A DNA stretch of 64,000 nucleotides from positions 710,120 to 774,119 of the forward strand of contig VZSR01003805.1 in assembly GCA_013398615.1 (NCBI GenBank), given 5' to 3'. This document shows, one piece after another, positions 36,025-51,200 of the stretch. Made by a program: the position numbers and the translations under genes. The stretch's first letter is position 1. Each line of letters begins with the position of its first letter. The notes under the pieces were generated by a model that was given only the letters and a program-made list of their open reading frames with translations, made no database searches and was not told the origin of the DNA. The DNA comes from Brachypodius melanocephalos (lineage: Eukaryota; Chordata; Aves; Passeriformes; Pycnonotidae).

Positions 36025-39000
36025 ACCCATGGTGTTATCAAATAACAGTGTTAAAATAATGCAGTGGAAAGTTAGGAGAACGTCCTGAAATCTGTGTAAT
36101 GAATGCATAAAATCTGTGCAATAAGTGGATGAAACCAGCAATTTCATTGGAGCTTTGTACATTAACATAGTTATACAGACACATGTTTAAAAAAAGAGTA
36201 AAATTAGCTTAAAAATAAAATATTTTTGCTAATAAATAAAATTTTAATTGGCTTAGAAACCCAAAAAGTGTGCTGAGGGGACTTTGAAGGCAGAAACAGG
36301 AGCCACTTATCAGAGTGATACCTCCTAACTTATTCAAGCACTGGATAACACCTCTGGAACTGTTAAAAGATCTCACAGTCTTAAGAAGTGGCTTCACTCT
36401 TTCATATCTGTTTCTCCAGAACTTCTTTTCTCATGGGTGCCACACATTCAGAGCATCACAGGGGTGTGAGGGAACTGTGGCAAGGGTAAAAACTAAAGGA
36501 AAGTGAAAGAAGACTTTCTTCTGAAGAGATTTGTATCTTCTGATTTTCACTGAACTTGTACCTTGGCTCACACTGATACAAGGAAACAAGCAGTTCTGTG
36601 TTCTGGTCCATTTTAAGTTAAATGGTTTGAAACATCTAAAAATCATTATTTTCTGTTGCTTTTACATTTTGCACAGGTAGCCTTCACTACATGAGGATTA
36701 TCTTGTCCATATGAGCTGTTGGTGTCATCTTGTAATTTACATACTAATTGCTCACAATCTTTAGGCAGTAGAAAAGTTAACTGTCCACAACTCAAAGGAT
36801 TTCTTAATTATAAAAGGAAAGTACTTCATGGCAAAGAGTGTAGCCAATAATTACACTACTGCCAAGTGTCAAAACACGAGTAAAATGAATGTTAACTGCT
36901 GGGAACAGAAGGAAGTTGATTTCTTCTGTGGCAGTTTGAGGTTTCTGGCATGAAAAAGAACATAATGGTTCACATATTCTGTTACTTTCAAATGTAACAG
37001 TATTTTCTGTGTGCTGATGGCACTCAGGAGAAATAGTGTAAGATCTCTGGTGCTGAAAATTCAGGGGTGCTCTAAGTTATACACGGAGGGACCATCGTCT
37101 GCATGGGTCTGAGCACTTCTCAGGGCTTGTATCACAGCTTGCAGCCAGTGGGACTTTTCCTTTGTGCACACACTCTTTGTGTCTATGGGCAGCAGTAGAA
37201 ATTTGGTGGCTTTTAACCAGTCCCCCCATCTGATCGTAGCCTCTCCTGTGCCATCGCCTCACAAAGCCAGAATGAAAGGGTTAAGCTTTTTTAGCAGGGT
37301 AAATGTTCATGTTTCTCTTGGATTTGACTGGAGGATTTCTTGTGAAAGTCATAAATGTGAAACTCCTTCAAATTTGCCCTTTTGCTGTATAAGAGAGTCC
37401 AGCTGGTTTTGGTTTTGCTGTGTGCAGCTGCAGATACTTCCAAAGTTTAGAAAAGCATAATAACTTGGAGTTATGTGCCTAAAAAAGTTTATACAGACAT
37501 CTAATATGACATTTGCACACTTTTTGTACCACAGCTTGAAGATCTATCAAAACACTAGAAATAACTTTTAATATTAGCCCATCAATGAGAACATTCTCAG
37601 CTTTTATTGTTTTATATACATTGGCTTAGGACTTTTAACTTTCTGTTTTCAGATTTATCTCACCCATAGTTTTAATTTTCTTCTTAATATTTGTCATATA
37701 TTTTGTTTTCAGTACTATTTCTTGTAATTTAATGTATAGCTTCAGTATCTTACCTTTCATAACATCTGAATAGCTATTCTATGGTGACACATCTTGCTGC
37801 ATAGGCGCTGTTCATGTAAATGTGGCATTTTGTGTTGATTAAGGTATAAAGTTCTTGAGGGCATCTGTTCAGGTTTGCATGTATAATTTCTTTTCCTGCA
37901 ATGTTTTACTTAGGCCTTTTCTGAAATGCCTGTATTATATTTTCTTTACCTTTCTGTACTGTGAATCCCTCTGGGCTGCTTTTCTGAGAGCTCTAATTAT
38001 TGTGCTGTCTCTGAGACAATTACATAATTAAGTGGTTTTCATTTTCCTTCTGAATTTGGTAATTACAACAAAAACACTGAAAAGTGCATCAGCTGCAATA
38101 TGAAGAAACTGAATCAGTAAAAGAAAATGTGCCTAGAAGAGAAACACGGTTGACAAGATTCTACCAATAACCAATAAACAAAATGAAAATTAAAAAGAAA
38201 TAGAAAGAATTGAGCTTTCTGGACTCTTTGAGTCTCTTACTTTAAATAATAAACCTTTTGTACCTTTGATGATTTCAAAAATGATGCAAAAAGTGATTCT
38301 CTAATGAAAATTTATAAATATAATTGCAGTAATTAAACTTTTCCCCAAGTATGGTAGAATAGAGTCCAGAAAGGACAGGTGTTTAATTATTTCGTAATTT
38401 TCCATATTTAATATTTTAAAGATAGATTTTTTTTTTTGCTCTCCCTACTTCTAGCACTGCCTCAGTCACGTGTGTGTACTTTTCATGTTTTATTGAAACA
38501 GATGGCATATCTCCTCTTTCAAGGCTCAGACAAGGGGGGCGTAGGAAACAGGGTAGGATAAAATTATTTCGAAACAAGAAGACATCTTTCTCATATCCTA
38601 TTTCTCATACACCTGTTAGTCTTTCAAGCAAGCAGTGGCAGTAAACACTCAGAAACAGGGAGTGTGTTTTGGTTGTGGTGTTCTGAGAACCCTGCCCTGT
38701 TCTTTGGTATTCAGTTCCTATGACTACCTGTTTTTCAAAAACAGTTAAAAGTTATCAGCTGAGCTTGACAGAGCTCAACAGCAATACTCCTACCAGCCAC
38801 AAAGGGAGCAGATTAGGCATTTTTTCCAGCTCTATTAGAAAACCTCTCCCCTAAATCCACCAAAGTCACCCAAGGCTCAATGCTTTTGAGAATCAGGTCA
38901 TCCCTTAAAGCATATAAACATGAGTTCAGAAACCTGATTTTCAGCTTTTCATCGTGAAGATGTTGGACAAGCTGAATTTGTAGAGAAATACTACAAAGTC

Positions 39001-42000
39001 AGGGTTTCTAGAATTTAATATATGTATGGTCTGAGGAGGGTTTGGAATGCTGTGAGTAAAATACATTTTTTCTGGCCTCTGGATTCTGTATTTATCATAA
39101 ATATACGTATGAAACATTATCCACTGACCATGCAGTGCAGGGCTTGTGAGTGGAACAGTAGTGGCCTGTCTGGATGTCCAGGTGAAAGAATGTCTTAAAG
39201 CAGTTTTAAGGGTTCCTGATTCAGTCAGAAGTTTCACGTGCAGTTATGCTGTCAGCATCAGTGGGTGTTCGGGCAAGTATTTGTGCTCTTTGATGAATTT
39301 CTATTGGATCCTGCAGAAATGTCTGTTCAAATGCGTGCTTGAGATGTTTCTATCAGAGTAGTGGCTGTGAAGATTTTTAATTTTAACATCTACTTTAACA
39401 TTAACTAAATTAATACAGTAGTTGCATAAAATGTACAAGACATTTATTTGGGGCTCAGTCCTCACTGACTGGTGCTAAATCAGATTTCCCAGAGCATGGG
39501 GAATTCTCTATTTGTGTCAGTATGCTTGTGCAAATAGCATAGAACTTGATGGCAGAGGAAACCTGGTCCGGCAATCATTTAAAATTATATTCTTTCCTCA
39601 TGTGAACATCAGTTGTAAAATTGAGACCTTCGGGACATGTTTTAAAATACATTTTAAGAATGCTGTGATTCTAAAGCTATAATTCACTTCCAGATTTATG
39701 GTTTTAAAAAAGTAAAAAAATGTAGTGCCTGCAATTTAACTTTTAAATCAATCTCTGAGTTACAGTGAAACTCAGAGTGAAACCTATCCTGGTAGTCATG
39801 AGTGTCTAACTTCTTCATGTGATCAGGGGAAGGACTAAAAGGGTCAGGGGTCTCAATCAGTAAAACAAATCCTGTTTTCCCAGAGGTTTCCAGGGACCTT
39901 CTTGGTGCATAGTGGATTATTTTGAGACACAAAGCATCAGAAATTTGAGCTGGCATAATGAAATGTGTACAGTTCAGAGCTGTGCATCTCTAACTCCATG
40001 GCTGTCACATGGCTGTGATATGTGGCCCATTAGTTAGTCTGTGGTTTTCTGTTAAAGAACAAAAGTGGTATTGTTTTCAATTTCAAGGCAGGGAAGCAAT
40101 CCACAAGAAACCTGAAAATCTTCGTGAATATTTGGCTCCTGAACCTGGGAAGTTGGTCTGAAGGACTAAGTTCTTGTGTGATTTTTTGGGGGGCCTAAAC
40201 ATGCATGTTTCAAGTTACATTTCATATCAGAAATTTAATAATCACAATCAAATGTTTCTCTGGTTTTCCCATAGTTACAGGTTGCAACTGTATCATAGTT
40301 CTTCTGGTAAAACACACTTCAGATATCAGAAGTTCAGATATCAAATGTTTTATTCAACATTTGCAAGCCCACATTTGCCACTCAGCTTTCAGTGAGCAGC
40401 CACTGCTGCCAGAGTGCCAAGAAGGTGTCAGTACAAATTCACATTTCAGAAGACAGAAGATCACATGGGCATGATAAGATTCATTATTGATCAGAACTTT
40501 GTCTCCACAAATGCAGGTTATTATTTTCACTGGAGTCAGGAGTCATACTGCTTTGGTGAAGAAGTAACTTGGACCTTATCCAGCTATTGATATTTCTAAA
40601 GTGATGATCTGGCTCTAAATCTGGCCGCAATGATGCATTGCCTCACCGAGCAGATCTTATTACATGTGCCTGTCATTAGTAATACTTCTGACTTCAACTT
40701 TTGAATGCCTTGAACATAGAGCCTAGTGGTTTTTGTTCTAATAGGTTCTGTGTGTAAGGCAATCCTTTTACTCTTGTATAGTGTTTCCACTGGATTGCTT
40801 GCTACTGACAATCATGCAAAAAAGTTGCTGGATGTGCAAAATGTGCTGCTTTGGGGAAATTTGCAGCACTGGAATACTTTTATATGAACAGGTAACCTAC
40901 ACCAGTTTTCAGCATAAAAGTTCTAAATTTAATATTAAGTTCAAAATGACACGTCATTGTCTTAAAAGTTCTAACTTCTCATATTCATAACTGGCTCTGT
41001 ATTGCTCAGTAGTATGATGGACTAGTAAATATTTTTACTGCGGCACAGAGGGTTCCAAGGTCAGTGGTCAGTGGGTCTTTTCTTTGTTAGAGCTTGTATA
41101 AGTTGAAGAAAATATCAGCGAGTTACAAAATTAGTAATGAATCCTGGATAAGGTCTGGTATTTTTGACTGCCAGTGAGTTTACCGCCTTCAGTTCACAGT
41201 GTGTGACAGCACCTGTACCACTGCAGCAATACCTGTGCTCCTGCAGAGCTCTGGCAGAGCAGCCACTGCAAATCCACCCAGAACCTCCCACACTGTGACG
41301 CTGAAATGCAACCCAAGCAAGGCCAGAGTGGTGTTGCTTGGAGAATAGAGGTGGTCTGAAGGCCAGGGTTCCTTTTTTATGCACAGGCACTACGATCAGT
41401 TCAGTGTTTGTCTGACAGCTTAGCCAGCAAAGATAATCAGAGGCCAGGTGATGCTCCTTTTGCAGGGCTGAGCAATATTTTAAGTAAAAGCTTGATGACT
41501 GGACTACATGTGCTTGTCCCTTCAAGTGAAATCTTTCTTACCAAATTCAGATTCTGGCTTTACAGATGTCTATTCTAGACCACAGCCATCTCATTTTACT
41601 GTACATGTCTGTGCGTAGTGCACTGTTGTATGCTACATTATGCAAGTGTACTACTGTAGATGTCAATGTTTACCATTGTAGGTACTCATATTGATAGTTG
41701 GAATGCCATATTTCAAATTAATGCAAAATATGACTGCATTAAACTTTGTATGTTACTTTACCATGAGTACTTTTTTTTCTATTCCCATCCATCTATCTGT
41801 GGTCAACAAGCCTTGTTCAGGAGCTCGGTCTTCAAGCTCATTAGTAACAAGAGAAGTACATGGGATTCTAAAATACTGTCTTAACACTTGTCCAGCTTAA
41901 CTCACTCTCAGGGATATTGCAAAAGCCTGATTTTGGAAGATATCTTTTTGATATCATATTAATTCCATTTGAGATATATGTGATAATAAGAAAAGGACAT

Positions 42001-45000
42001 TTGTTGGTATTTCATTATTTAAGGTTATATCCAGACTTTCTACTCTGTATGTGCCTCAAGATTTTTGTGTATTTTTTCATTTGTCTATATGTTTTCAGGC
42101 TCTTGTCTTTTGCCATTTGCCCTATGTTCATGAATTTTTCATGAGTCAACTAGCAAAGTCATCACTGCAAATATAGTAATTTTTGCCTTTTTTATTTTAT
42201 TTTTCATGAGCAACAAAAGCCTCGAACATAATTCTAGCTTTATATACCTTCTTAAATACATTTTATGCATAGTATGGATTCAGTAAAATCTTTGGCCTGG
42301 TTGAAAGGATTTTCTTGTTTGTTTTTCTTTCATTAATTTAAAAAAAGGTAAATTAATGCAATTTAAAACTTTCCACTAAAAATATTTATTAATCATTACT
42401 TGGGTGCATAAGAACAAGAATATCCCCACTTTGCCTTTACTTTTACTTTTGAGTTTTACTTACTCAAAAGTATTGAAATATTTAATTGAAACCTCAAGCA
42501 AACCAAATCATAGCAGTGCCTTGCCTCCCTGAGTCTTACACTTTACCCACCACAGAAATTAGAATATGGAAAAGTGAAAAAAATCTAATACCAATGAGTT
42601 AAAACTGGCACAATGCAAAGGAAGATAATTACATTGCTCAGCTATCACAAGGGCAGCATTAAAAAAATGAAGTGACTCATCTCCCTTCACAGGCACAGCC
42701 TGTTCAAACATACATATATAATCATTTATTTGTATGGGTTTGATTCTTTAGCCAAATGTCTCTACTTTATAATGTGGTTTAACCACTTGGGGATTTTTGT
42801 TCAAAGAGTTCATTTATAGTTTTATCACTGAACCACAAAAAACTGTTCTGGAGTCCAATGTAATTAAGTAGCATGCAAGTGCTGTATATCATTAAATCTT
42901 ACTCTGTATGAGTACATGAGTTCAAAGACAACTCTCCTGCAAAGATAAGACACGATATGCAGTGATCAAGGGCTGATTCCTAGTGAAGTCATATTCCTTA
43001 CCAAACAAGTGTATCAAGTAAGACTCTGCTCAAGACCTCAATATCAAAACTTTTTCATATAGCATCGTAATTTTGACTTTGGAGGTAAGTGAACAACTGA
43101 TTTAGACAATTTCTTAAAGGAAAGGGACTCATATTTATAATTCTTAAGTGTATTTTTGAGAGTTTGATCTATGATGTTATAAGCAAAATCTATAAAAATT
43201 GCAATATGCAAAGATATTGTGGAGGAAGAACATTAACATGGAATCTTTGAATAATAAGTGCCATTGATTTTAAAAATTTGACAAAATATGATACTCCCAC
43301 TAGGTGGAGAGTCTGAAATAAGAAAGAAAGATTTTCAGAGTTGGAGATACACTTTTGTAGAGAATTTTTATGCAGTTCTCAACCTGAACAAAGTATAACT
43401 GTTTTGCCTTATAGAACTTAATATAATCTTTGAGGCTGAACAAATAGTATTCATGCTAATTTAGTGCCTATTTTGTTTTTCTTTTTTTTAACTGGAATTT
43501 ATACCTGGCTTTTGGACATTGTGTTAGTGGTTCATGTTTGCTGAAGTTATTCTGATGAATTTGAATTTTTGAATTTTCAGCCAAAGGGTTATTTACAAAT
43601 TGTTTGCTTTGACTGTTCGCCCTGTTCTATTGGTTTGTTCTATTGAATGTAATTAATCAGCATAAATTCCAATATGTGCAATGCCTACCGGAGTAAATGA
43701 GAGGAACCCTTTTGCTCTCTAAGTGGCATCGGGAGGTACCATGGCAAATCAAACTGCACTGGCACACTCCTACATCTTTGTTGAAACAAAAATGAAAAAA
43801 GGAAAAAAAAAATCTGGTAAAAACAGATAATTTTTGTGATATTAGAACGAGACCCGGAAAGCTACTGTTAAAATAGAAAACTTCCTCAGCTCTGTGAAAG
43901 TCAAACCATCGCAAATAGCAAGATTACAGAGTGAAAATAACTGTAAACAAAAAACTTGCTGACTGCTGTCATTTTTTGTCAATCTCAGCAAATATCTACT
44001 CACAGACAAGCATCGTATAGTGACCCACTTCCTAGAACTGATTTTCCCTTCTTCTATTTTTTGCAAATCTTTTGAAAAATTAGTTCAAAGGGAATAAAAA
44101 GGGTGACACTGGTTGAACTTTCTGTAATCTAACTTGGCTGAGGAAATGTGGCTGCTTAGTACGAGTTTACTCCTCAGTTAAAGAGACAGAACAGGCCCTG
44201 TCAGAAATGAGTTCAGCCAGTGCAATAATAGGTCTGTGTGACAGGCCCTTTGAGGCTGCCAGTTTGTTTCTGCAAACTAGAGATGCAAGATGAGCTTACT
44301 TAGATGTAAATCCTCAGTGTGGATATGAGATGGTGCCAATGCCGAAAAAGATTGGGAAACTGTCATGGGTTCAGTCCAGACGCACTGGTGCAGTCAGAGC
44401 AGCTGTGGGAAGAGGCTGAGGAGCTGCAGCTGACTCAGCTGGGAGCAGAAGTCTCTTGTGTAGGCGTAGAAGGCAGCCTTGAGGGGATGGAATCAGACTC
44501 TCCACAATGAGGTAACATCCACAGGCTGAAACAAGAGCAACCGAGGTGGAATATCGGGGAAAACCTTTCACAGTCAAGCAGTCCCTTTCAGTCAGAACTG
44601 TGATGTGGTTTTACTGGAAGGTGTTATTATGCAGGCCAAGTGTACTGTTAGGTGCATTGTTGGATCTCCACTGCTGCCTTCTATCTTATGATAGAAAAGA
44701 AAGTCTCAGTGCTGCTGTGAATTCACACAATCCACCAATGAAAGATACTCCGTAGCAATCTATCTTGTTGAGAGCTGTTAGTTTTAAGCTCATTTCACAT
44801 AATTACAAGGGTGTGACCTTACAACATTCTATTGTTTTTTTTCTCTATATTTTGTGTGTTTAAGTTAACATTTGAACAATATTCACCAGATTTTACTGAT
44901 TTTATGCGCTTTCTAGTAAAAATGCTGAGCCTGATCACTTTTTATTCTTTACTCCTGTAGTATCATTCTCTCACAGGCCAGCTGACATAGCTGTTTGAAC

Positions 45001-47765
45001 ACAGGTATCTTGACATGTCTTGTTCTTTTCTGCTTTTCTGTTTCTCAGAGTTCCCCTATTCATCTCTGTTCAGTATTGCTAAGATAATGAGTTTAGCACC
45101 AACCCTGAAATAGGTCACAAATGAAGCAAAGCTCTTGTGGCCTCTATGAATCATATCTCTCTTAAAAAAAAAAAATCTACACCCAGAACTCTTTGTTCCT
45201 CACAATACAGAATTTAACCCATGACTGCTAAAGAAAAATAAAGCCAATAGGTTAGAAATTTATCCAGAGACCTCAACCTGTTAATTTTTCTAGCTTGTTA
45301 AATATGTCATCTTATTTTTATGGTTTCTCCTGAGTTTCCATGTGAGAAAACACTATGTGCAGTTTAGTATACAAAGATACTAAAAACAGAAGTTGCAAAC
45401 CTCAGACTTCAAAAGAAGGAACAGAAAATGTCCTCTCAAGATGAAAATCAAAGTGACGGCAGTGAGTAGACCATTCCCACTTTTGGAAAGGTGAGATTCT
45501 GAGGAGAGGTACAGTGCACTCCAACAGGATCAGCTTCACATCATTTTTGACAGCTGTACAGCTGATATAACCTGGTAAAAAATAATTTAAAAACCTAAAG
45601 GTTTAATTCCACCTTTCAGACAAAATGCATTTTAAGTCTTGCATCATGGGTGGTAGGGGTGATAGGGGACACAGAAGGAAGACCTTCTTGCATATTTTTT
45701 TCATAGACCTGTGATGCCTGGGTTCCAGTACAGCATAGTATATGATGGATCACCTGGGGAGCTGAGGCTGAGTCCTGGGTCTATGAACAAACCTGTATAT
45801 TGCACAGGGCTATTAGATGTTTTGCTTTGCTGATTTCCTGTTGCCTCTCTTATAGTTTCTTTGTCTACTTTTATAGGAATACATTCAGGAAAGAGTGGAG
45901 TCTGGCCACATGTTTGTTCAGACCCTCAAAGGATCTCTAAAATGCTTGAAAATCATATTCTGGCTATTTCAAAAATCTAGCTTGAGTCAGAAGGACAACC
46001 TGAGTTCTCCATGACTTGGTGAATTTTACCAATACCAGTTCTTGATCGTCTTAATTTTTAATCAATGCAAATATGTTCCCATTATAAATGATCTGTGATG
46101 ATTTCACACTATAGAAACAAAAAAAATATGAATAAATGGCTCAGAAACTGCATTTTGCATAGTCAGTTCTCCAGTCAGTCCCTCCCTGGGAACTGTTGTG
46201 TTCACAGCACCATTTGCATGCTTTACATGGAACAAGGCTCTTTAGAAAGCTGCCTGTGTTAAATCTGCAGGGATTTGTTTTGCTTTGTGAGGAAGGCACA
46301 GAAAAAGGCATTTGGAGTAGAACGTGGAGATTACTGACTCCATATGCAATACTGGAAGCAAATACAGACTCAAACCCTGCAGTCCCTTACCTTTTGTATC
46401 CTCTGTGTGTGTCCCAGTACTAGCTGTTTTTTTGACCTATTTCATTATTTCTCATTGCTGCTGTCACTGGCAGTTATTTGGGGCTTGCTGCAGCACCAGG
46501 GTGCAACTGCAGTTTCAGGAAAAATTCCTTCAATAAAGCAGCCAATAAAAGGTGACCTTAAGCATAAAGGAATATGTCTGGTGGAGTGCTTGCTCCTGCA
46601 TTAATATTTTGGAGGGCATAACACTGATGCTATCACTACCTTTAGGCTCAACATCTGCTGCTTTTTTTCTCATTTGGGGGATTATCATCTGGAGAGATTC
46701 TTTGAGTCACACACTCCTCAACATATGTGACAAAGATCAGAAATGTACCTTTGCTACACCTCTTCTCTGTGATGCAATGGAGGTTTTTCCACAGAGCACC
46801 AGCCATGCAAAGTTAGCAGAGGAGAATTTCTGGATATCTTCTTGTCTCTGCCATCCTCCAAAGATCTGTCTGAAGGCAGCATGGCTGGATGTGCCCTGTC
46901 AGACACTGGTTCCAGCCCCAGAGCTGTCCTTTAAGGTGGTGCACAGGGCAGCTGGCATCTCTGAAGCCCTGAGGGACTGTCAGTGGGCAAAGAGGTGGTA
47001 GATGGATGTCAGAAGTAATTGATGCTGGGGCTTTCTCTGAAAACTGATCCATTGCTGAGAGGGCCTGAGCCCTTACTTCTGGCCAAATAAACCACAATTC
47101 TCTGTGTCACAAAAAAGTGAACAAAAACTACTTTGAGCTGAGGTAATCGATTGCATTTCTCTCACATCTGTGTTACTCTTTTCCAGGGAAGAGAGGAGTC
47201 CACGATTATGAATCTCAATTTTGGGAGGAATACCTTTTGAATATACTGATGTGCATGGTGAGGAAGAGTGATACAGAACACTGATAGGCATAGAGTTATA
47301 AAATACAGTTCTAACCTAAAACTGGAACTCAGATTTTAATTTAAGACATAAATAAAAATAAGAGGTTTTTAATGCTTTCTGTTTTACTGAAAGATAACAC
47401 TATGTTTGGTAGCACTGGGCATTAGAAGTTAGGGTTTGCAAGAATAATTGCAAGAGAAAATAAGTTTCAAGAAAGCAAGTTGACAGAAATAATTGCCATT
47501 TTCAATACACGTTTCTAAAGACAACCTGTAGCCAAGAAAGAAAAAGGTATTTGAATCAGATCACAAAAAAATTTCTTTTTGATTAGACTTTCCTCTGGTA
47601 TCCTTGTGCCACCTATGATGTTCTGTAGTATTCTTAAAACCTCTTCAGTTACCTTTCTGTAATGGTGAATTCGAGGCCATGGAATTGCCTTTACATCTGT
47701 CTTGATCTTTGAATCTGTTATAATAACCTTTTCCAAAGTCCAATTTAATGTCTATAGGGTTTCTG

Positions 47766-47808
47766 AAAAAAAAAAAGAAAAAAATAGGGATAAAAGAAAA
47801 AAAAAAAA
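47766..47808. repeat. A-rich tract
   Basis: Two A runs of about 11-12 bases with GAAAA interruptions. No adjoining element was recognised. Confidence 0.85.
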
Positions 47809-48249
47809 CACCAGCCTTAATTTAAATAAGGTGCAGAATTACTGTCTGGGGCAACATGAGCGCACAATTCAATCAGGAAATTCAAGGCAAGAAGGATCAC
47901 AGAGAATGAAAAAGGAATGGGATAGTGTGTGATGTCCATGTTTATTACATATGGAAGGTTTTCCTAGCATAACCAACACTGATTTTTTAGACATCCAAGT
48001 GCTTGGCATTACAAAACACACTATTCAGCAGTTGGAATATGCCAGATAAACTAAATTTTCTTATGCTGGGTGTCTGCCACAGTCTGGGGGTTTTCTTTGT
48101 CTTCATATGGTTCAGCTGCTTTTGTAAAAGTTGTTCTCTTTGCCTACTGTTTAAAAATCCATCCTTATTTGAATGTGTTATAAACCAGGTAAAATTGTTT
48201 ACTTGAGCCCTGCCAGACACTAAAGTACCAGGGTGAGGAGGGAGGACAT

Positions 48250-48289
48250 GGGGGGAGGGGGGTGGCAGGGAGGTAGGAAGGGAAGGGGG
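48250..48289 (+). repeat. G-rich tract with quadruplex potential
   Basis: The plus strand has G runs of 6, 6, 3, 3 and 5 bases at 48250-48255, 48257-48262, 48268-48270, 48280-48282 and 48285-48289. Five runs of three or more Gs allow a G-quadruplex with one longer (9-base) loop. It lies in ordinary AT-rich DNA away from any recognised promoter. Confidence 0.8.
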
Positions 48290-51200
48290 TGAATTGAGTG
48301 TCTGTTTAAACATTTTTCTTGGGAAGAAAGCCATTCAAGCAAGTGGGAAGAAAACAATTCAAGTTGGATGCCAATGGCAGAGAGATGCGATCTAAATAAA
48401 TGGGGCAAAAAGATGAGAAATTGAGACTAGATAGTGTTGCTACAGCACAAAAAAAAAAGGCTAGTTTTGAATGCTGGCACTTGCTGAGAAGGGAAAGACA
48501 GACAGGTAATCAGTGATGAGGAGAAACAGATACCATACAGATCAGTCCTTGGTGGAAAACAAAGTGAACATGTGATTAAAATTGGTGGAGTAATGCTTGA
48601 TCCCATGGAATTAGGAATCCTTAACTCTTTTGACTTTAAATTGTACAGTTAATAGTCTTCTAAAGGCAGTTAAGTAAATGTAGCCTCTCCACACATGGCA
48701 CTTTAAAAGAGCCATGTTTTGTGGGGTTTTAACCATATGTGAGTGAATTGTCCTATCTGTCCACTTCCACCATCTGAGCTGTAACACCTGGAGTGATATT
48801 CTCTGCCATATAACACAGCTCAGAGTAAAGAAAATATTCCTAAGTGTTGGCAGTGGTAAGAGCACTACAGAAAAGTGACCTAACAAAACCATTTCTGAAG
48901 AAAACTGATATTCCCTCCAATATTTTAATATAATAAAAGAACATTATAAAATCATTAAGTTATTAGCAGTACATTTTGAAAAGGAACCTTAATGATTTAA
49001 AAAGAAGGGGGAAGAAATACCATAGCAGCCTTTTAATAATCTCAAATAAAATACAGTGACTTAACAGATAAAATGTCATGAACTTTTCTGGCTACAGACA
49101 TCCATAAGAAGCTCAAAAACAGTTGATGTCGTTTGTTTAGTTCATCCATGTTAATAAAGACCTCATTTGTTTCACTATTAAGGATCTTTTAATTGGCTCA
49201 AATGTGTATTGTATTATTTTGATTTTGTTTCACATGCTTAGCTGCCAAAGAGTGTCTCAAAGTTCCATTCTTTCAGAGAGGAGAAAAAGTCTTTAGAAAT
49301 AACCTCTCAGTTCTTTCAATAGCAGTGTTTGAAAAATCTGGGTACAATGGGACAGGAAACTTGAAAACCCAAAAACTCACTATGCTTCTTTCACCCAAAT
49401 TCAGTCATCTTGTCATATCTGAGGAGGGATTCCTGAATTCACCAAATCAAAAAAGGTCATTTTTAAAAACTCTGGTTTATTGGTGTATTTTCAGATAGTA
49501 TAATCCAAAAAATAGCTTTAATCCATTTGTACGGTGCATTATCCTTGAAATAAAGAGTTAAGAATAAGTAATCCATTTCTATACAAAAAACCTTGATGTC
49601 CCCATAATGTTCCCTGCAATGCTCAACCACGTTAATCATTTGCCACTGTTTCCTTGTATTTCAGAGTTTAATTCAGATATTGCTGCAGACTACAAAGTCC
49701 ACCAATAAAACCCTTCTTTGAAGAAGCACATTTTCCTGTGCAGGATACTCACAGCACTGAATATCCTCTATGGTCCCCAGGTGGAACCATTATTGAACTT
49801 CTTCCACTGAACTTCCAGAATTCCTCAGTTGAACTTTGGGCCTTTTCTAGCCCAAACCTTGAACAGCTTCTTGCCAAACCGCTGGTGACCAAGGAGTTAG
49901 CAAATACAGGGCTAGCAAACTCTACCTGGTTTATGGCAAATGCCTTACTAGTGTTTACTTTTCCTGGTGACATTGCTGATAAAGAATTTCTGCTTGTTTT
50001 AAACCAGATACAAGACCCCTTTTCTAAAAGTAATCCACATTGTCCGTTTAAGTCTCCTGTGTAGCTCCCTGGTGATAGTGTCAGGCAGGAATCATCTGCA
50101 GACCCACTTCCAGACCTGCTATGGGATTCCTGATGCCTCATTCGAACCTGATGCCTCAGTTTAATGCTCACGTTTTTATGTGGACAACGGAAAGAGTAAC
50201 TTATCTTTCCCCTTGTGTCTTATACTCAGGGCTCATTGTAGAAATGACCACTTGTAAAAGATGTCAGAGATCACCTCTTGTAAATCTCACAAACTTTATC
50301 TCTGATCTCTGTTGTGGCTTTAGCTATTTAGGGGTAGAAGTGTCATCTTTACCTTTTTTGAACCAAAATGTGATGTGCTGAGCTTGGAAGTACTAGATGT
50401 CATTATTACTAAGAAAACACTTCCCTTATTCCGAAGAAAATACTTGCATATATCCAATGGTTCAGTCACTGTGAGGTAAAGGTACCGTGAGGTATTGTAC
50501 AGTATATTCCATCCTTCTCTTTGAAGAAATCAATATATCCGTACTTCCTTTACCCAGTGACTTTTTTTTTGGTTTTTTTCGTATTCAGCCTTGTGTATAC
50601 ATCCAGAGACAAAAGTAATATTATTCACAGCAGCCTTGGTACTTGTTAGTGTGAGGAGAAAATCTGTATAATTCCAGCTACCAACACTAACACGAGAAAA
50701 TAAGAGAAAAGCAATGTTATGTAGTAATCTTACTAAATTGCAAATTGCTTTCTCAGCAATCAGAGCTGTACACTGATGCAAATCAGATGCTTACGTAATG
50801 CTTTATTCAAGAATGGTGACAAGGGCTGCAGTAATAAAAATACTCTTGCTGTGTTCAGACTGTGTTGTCCCCTCACATCAAAAAATCCCCATGGCAAATT
50901 AACTGCTTGAAATGGGTAATTCCAAAGCAGCCTGAGAGTCAAACACATCTCTGTACTATGCTGAATTTTCACCTAATTCTTTTTTGCTGGGTTTCTTGTT
51001 TTGATGAAGTGAACATCTCCTTTTCCACGCCCCATCTTGGGGACAGCTCTCTCCTACTGGATGCACGTGCATGCACTGTGCAGAGTGGCACATGGCTAAG
51101 ATTAGGATGTGGTCTTTAGCTGGCATGCTGATGAAAAAGCAACTCCTAATCTAAGACACGTGCTCCTGCACCACTATGCATCCTGACTTAATACAAATTA

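Noticed and set aside
41115..41525. 136-codon minus-strand open frame
   Set aside because: No recognised family, no supportive start or splice signals.
44345..44520. Possible second LTR start (TGTCATGGGTTCAGTCCAG)
   Set aside because: It resembles the TGTCA-type ends of some bird LTRs, but no matching internal blocks, TATA box, poly(A) signal or target duplication follow.
46552..47001. 149-codon plus-strand open frame
   Set aside because: It is the longest plus-strand frame outside the CpG island, but it has no recognised domain, no splice context and a length still expected by chance in 64 kb.
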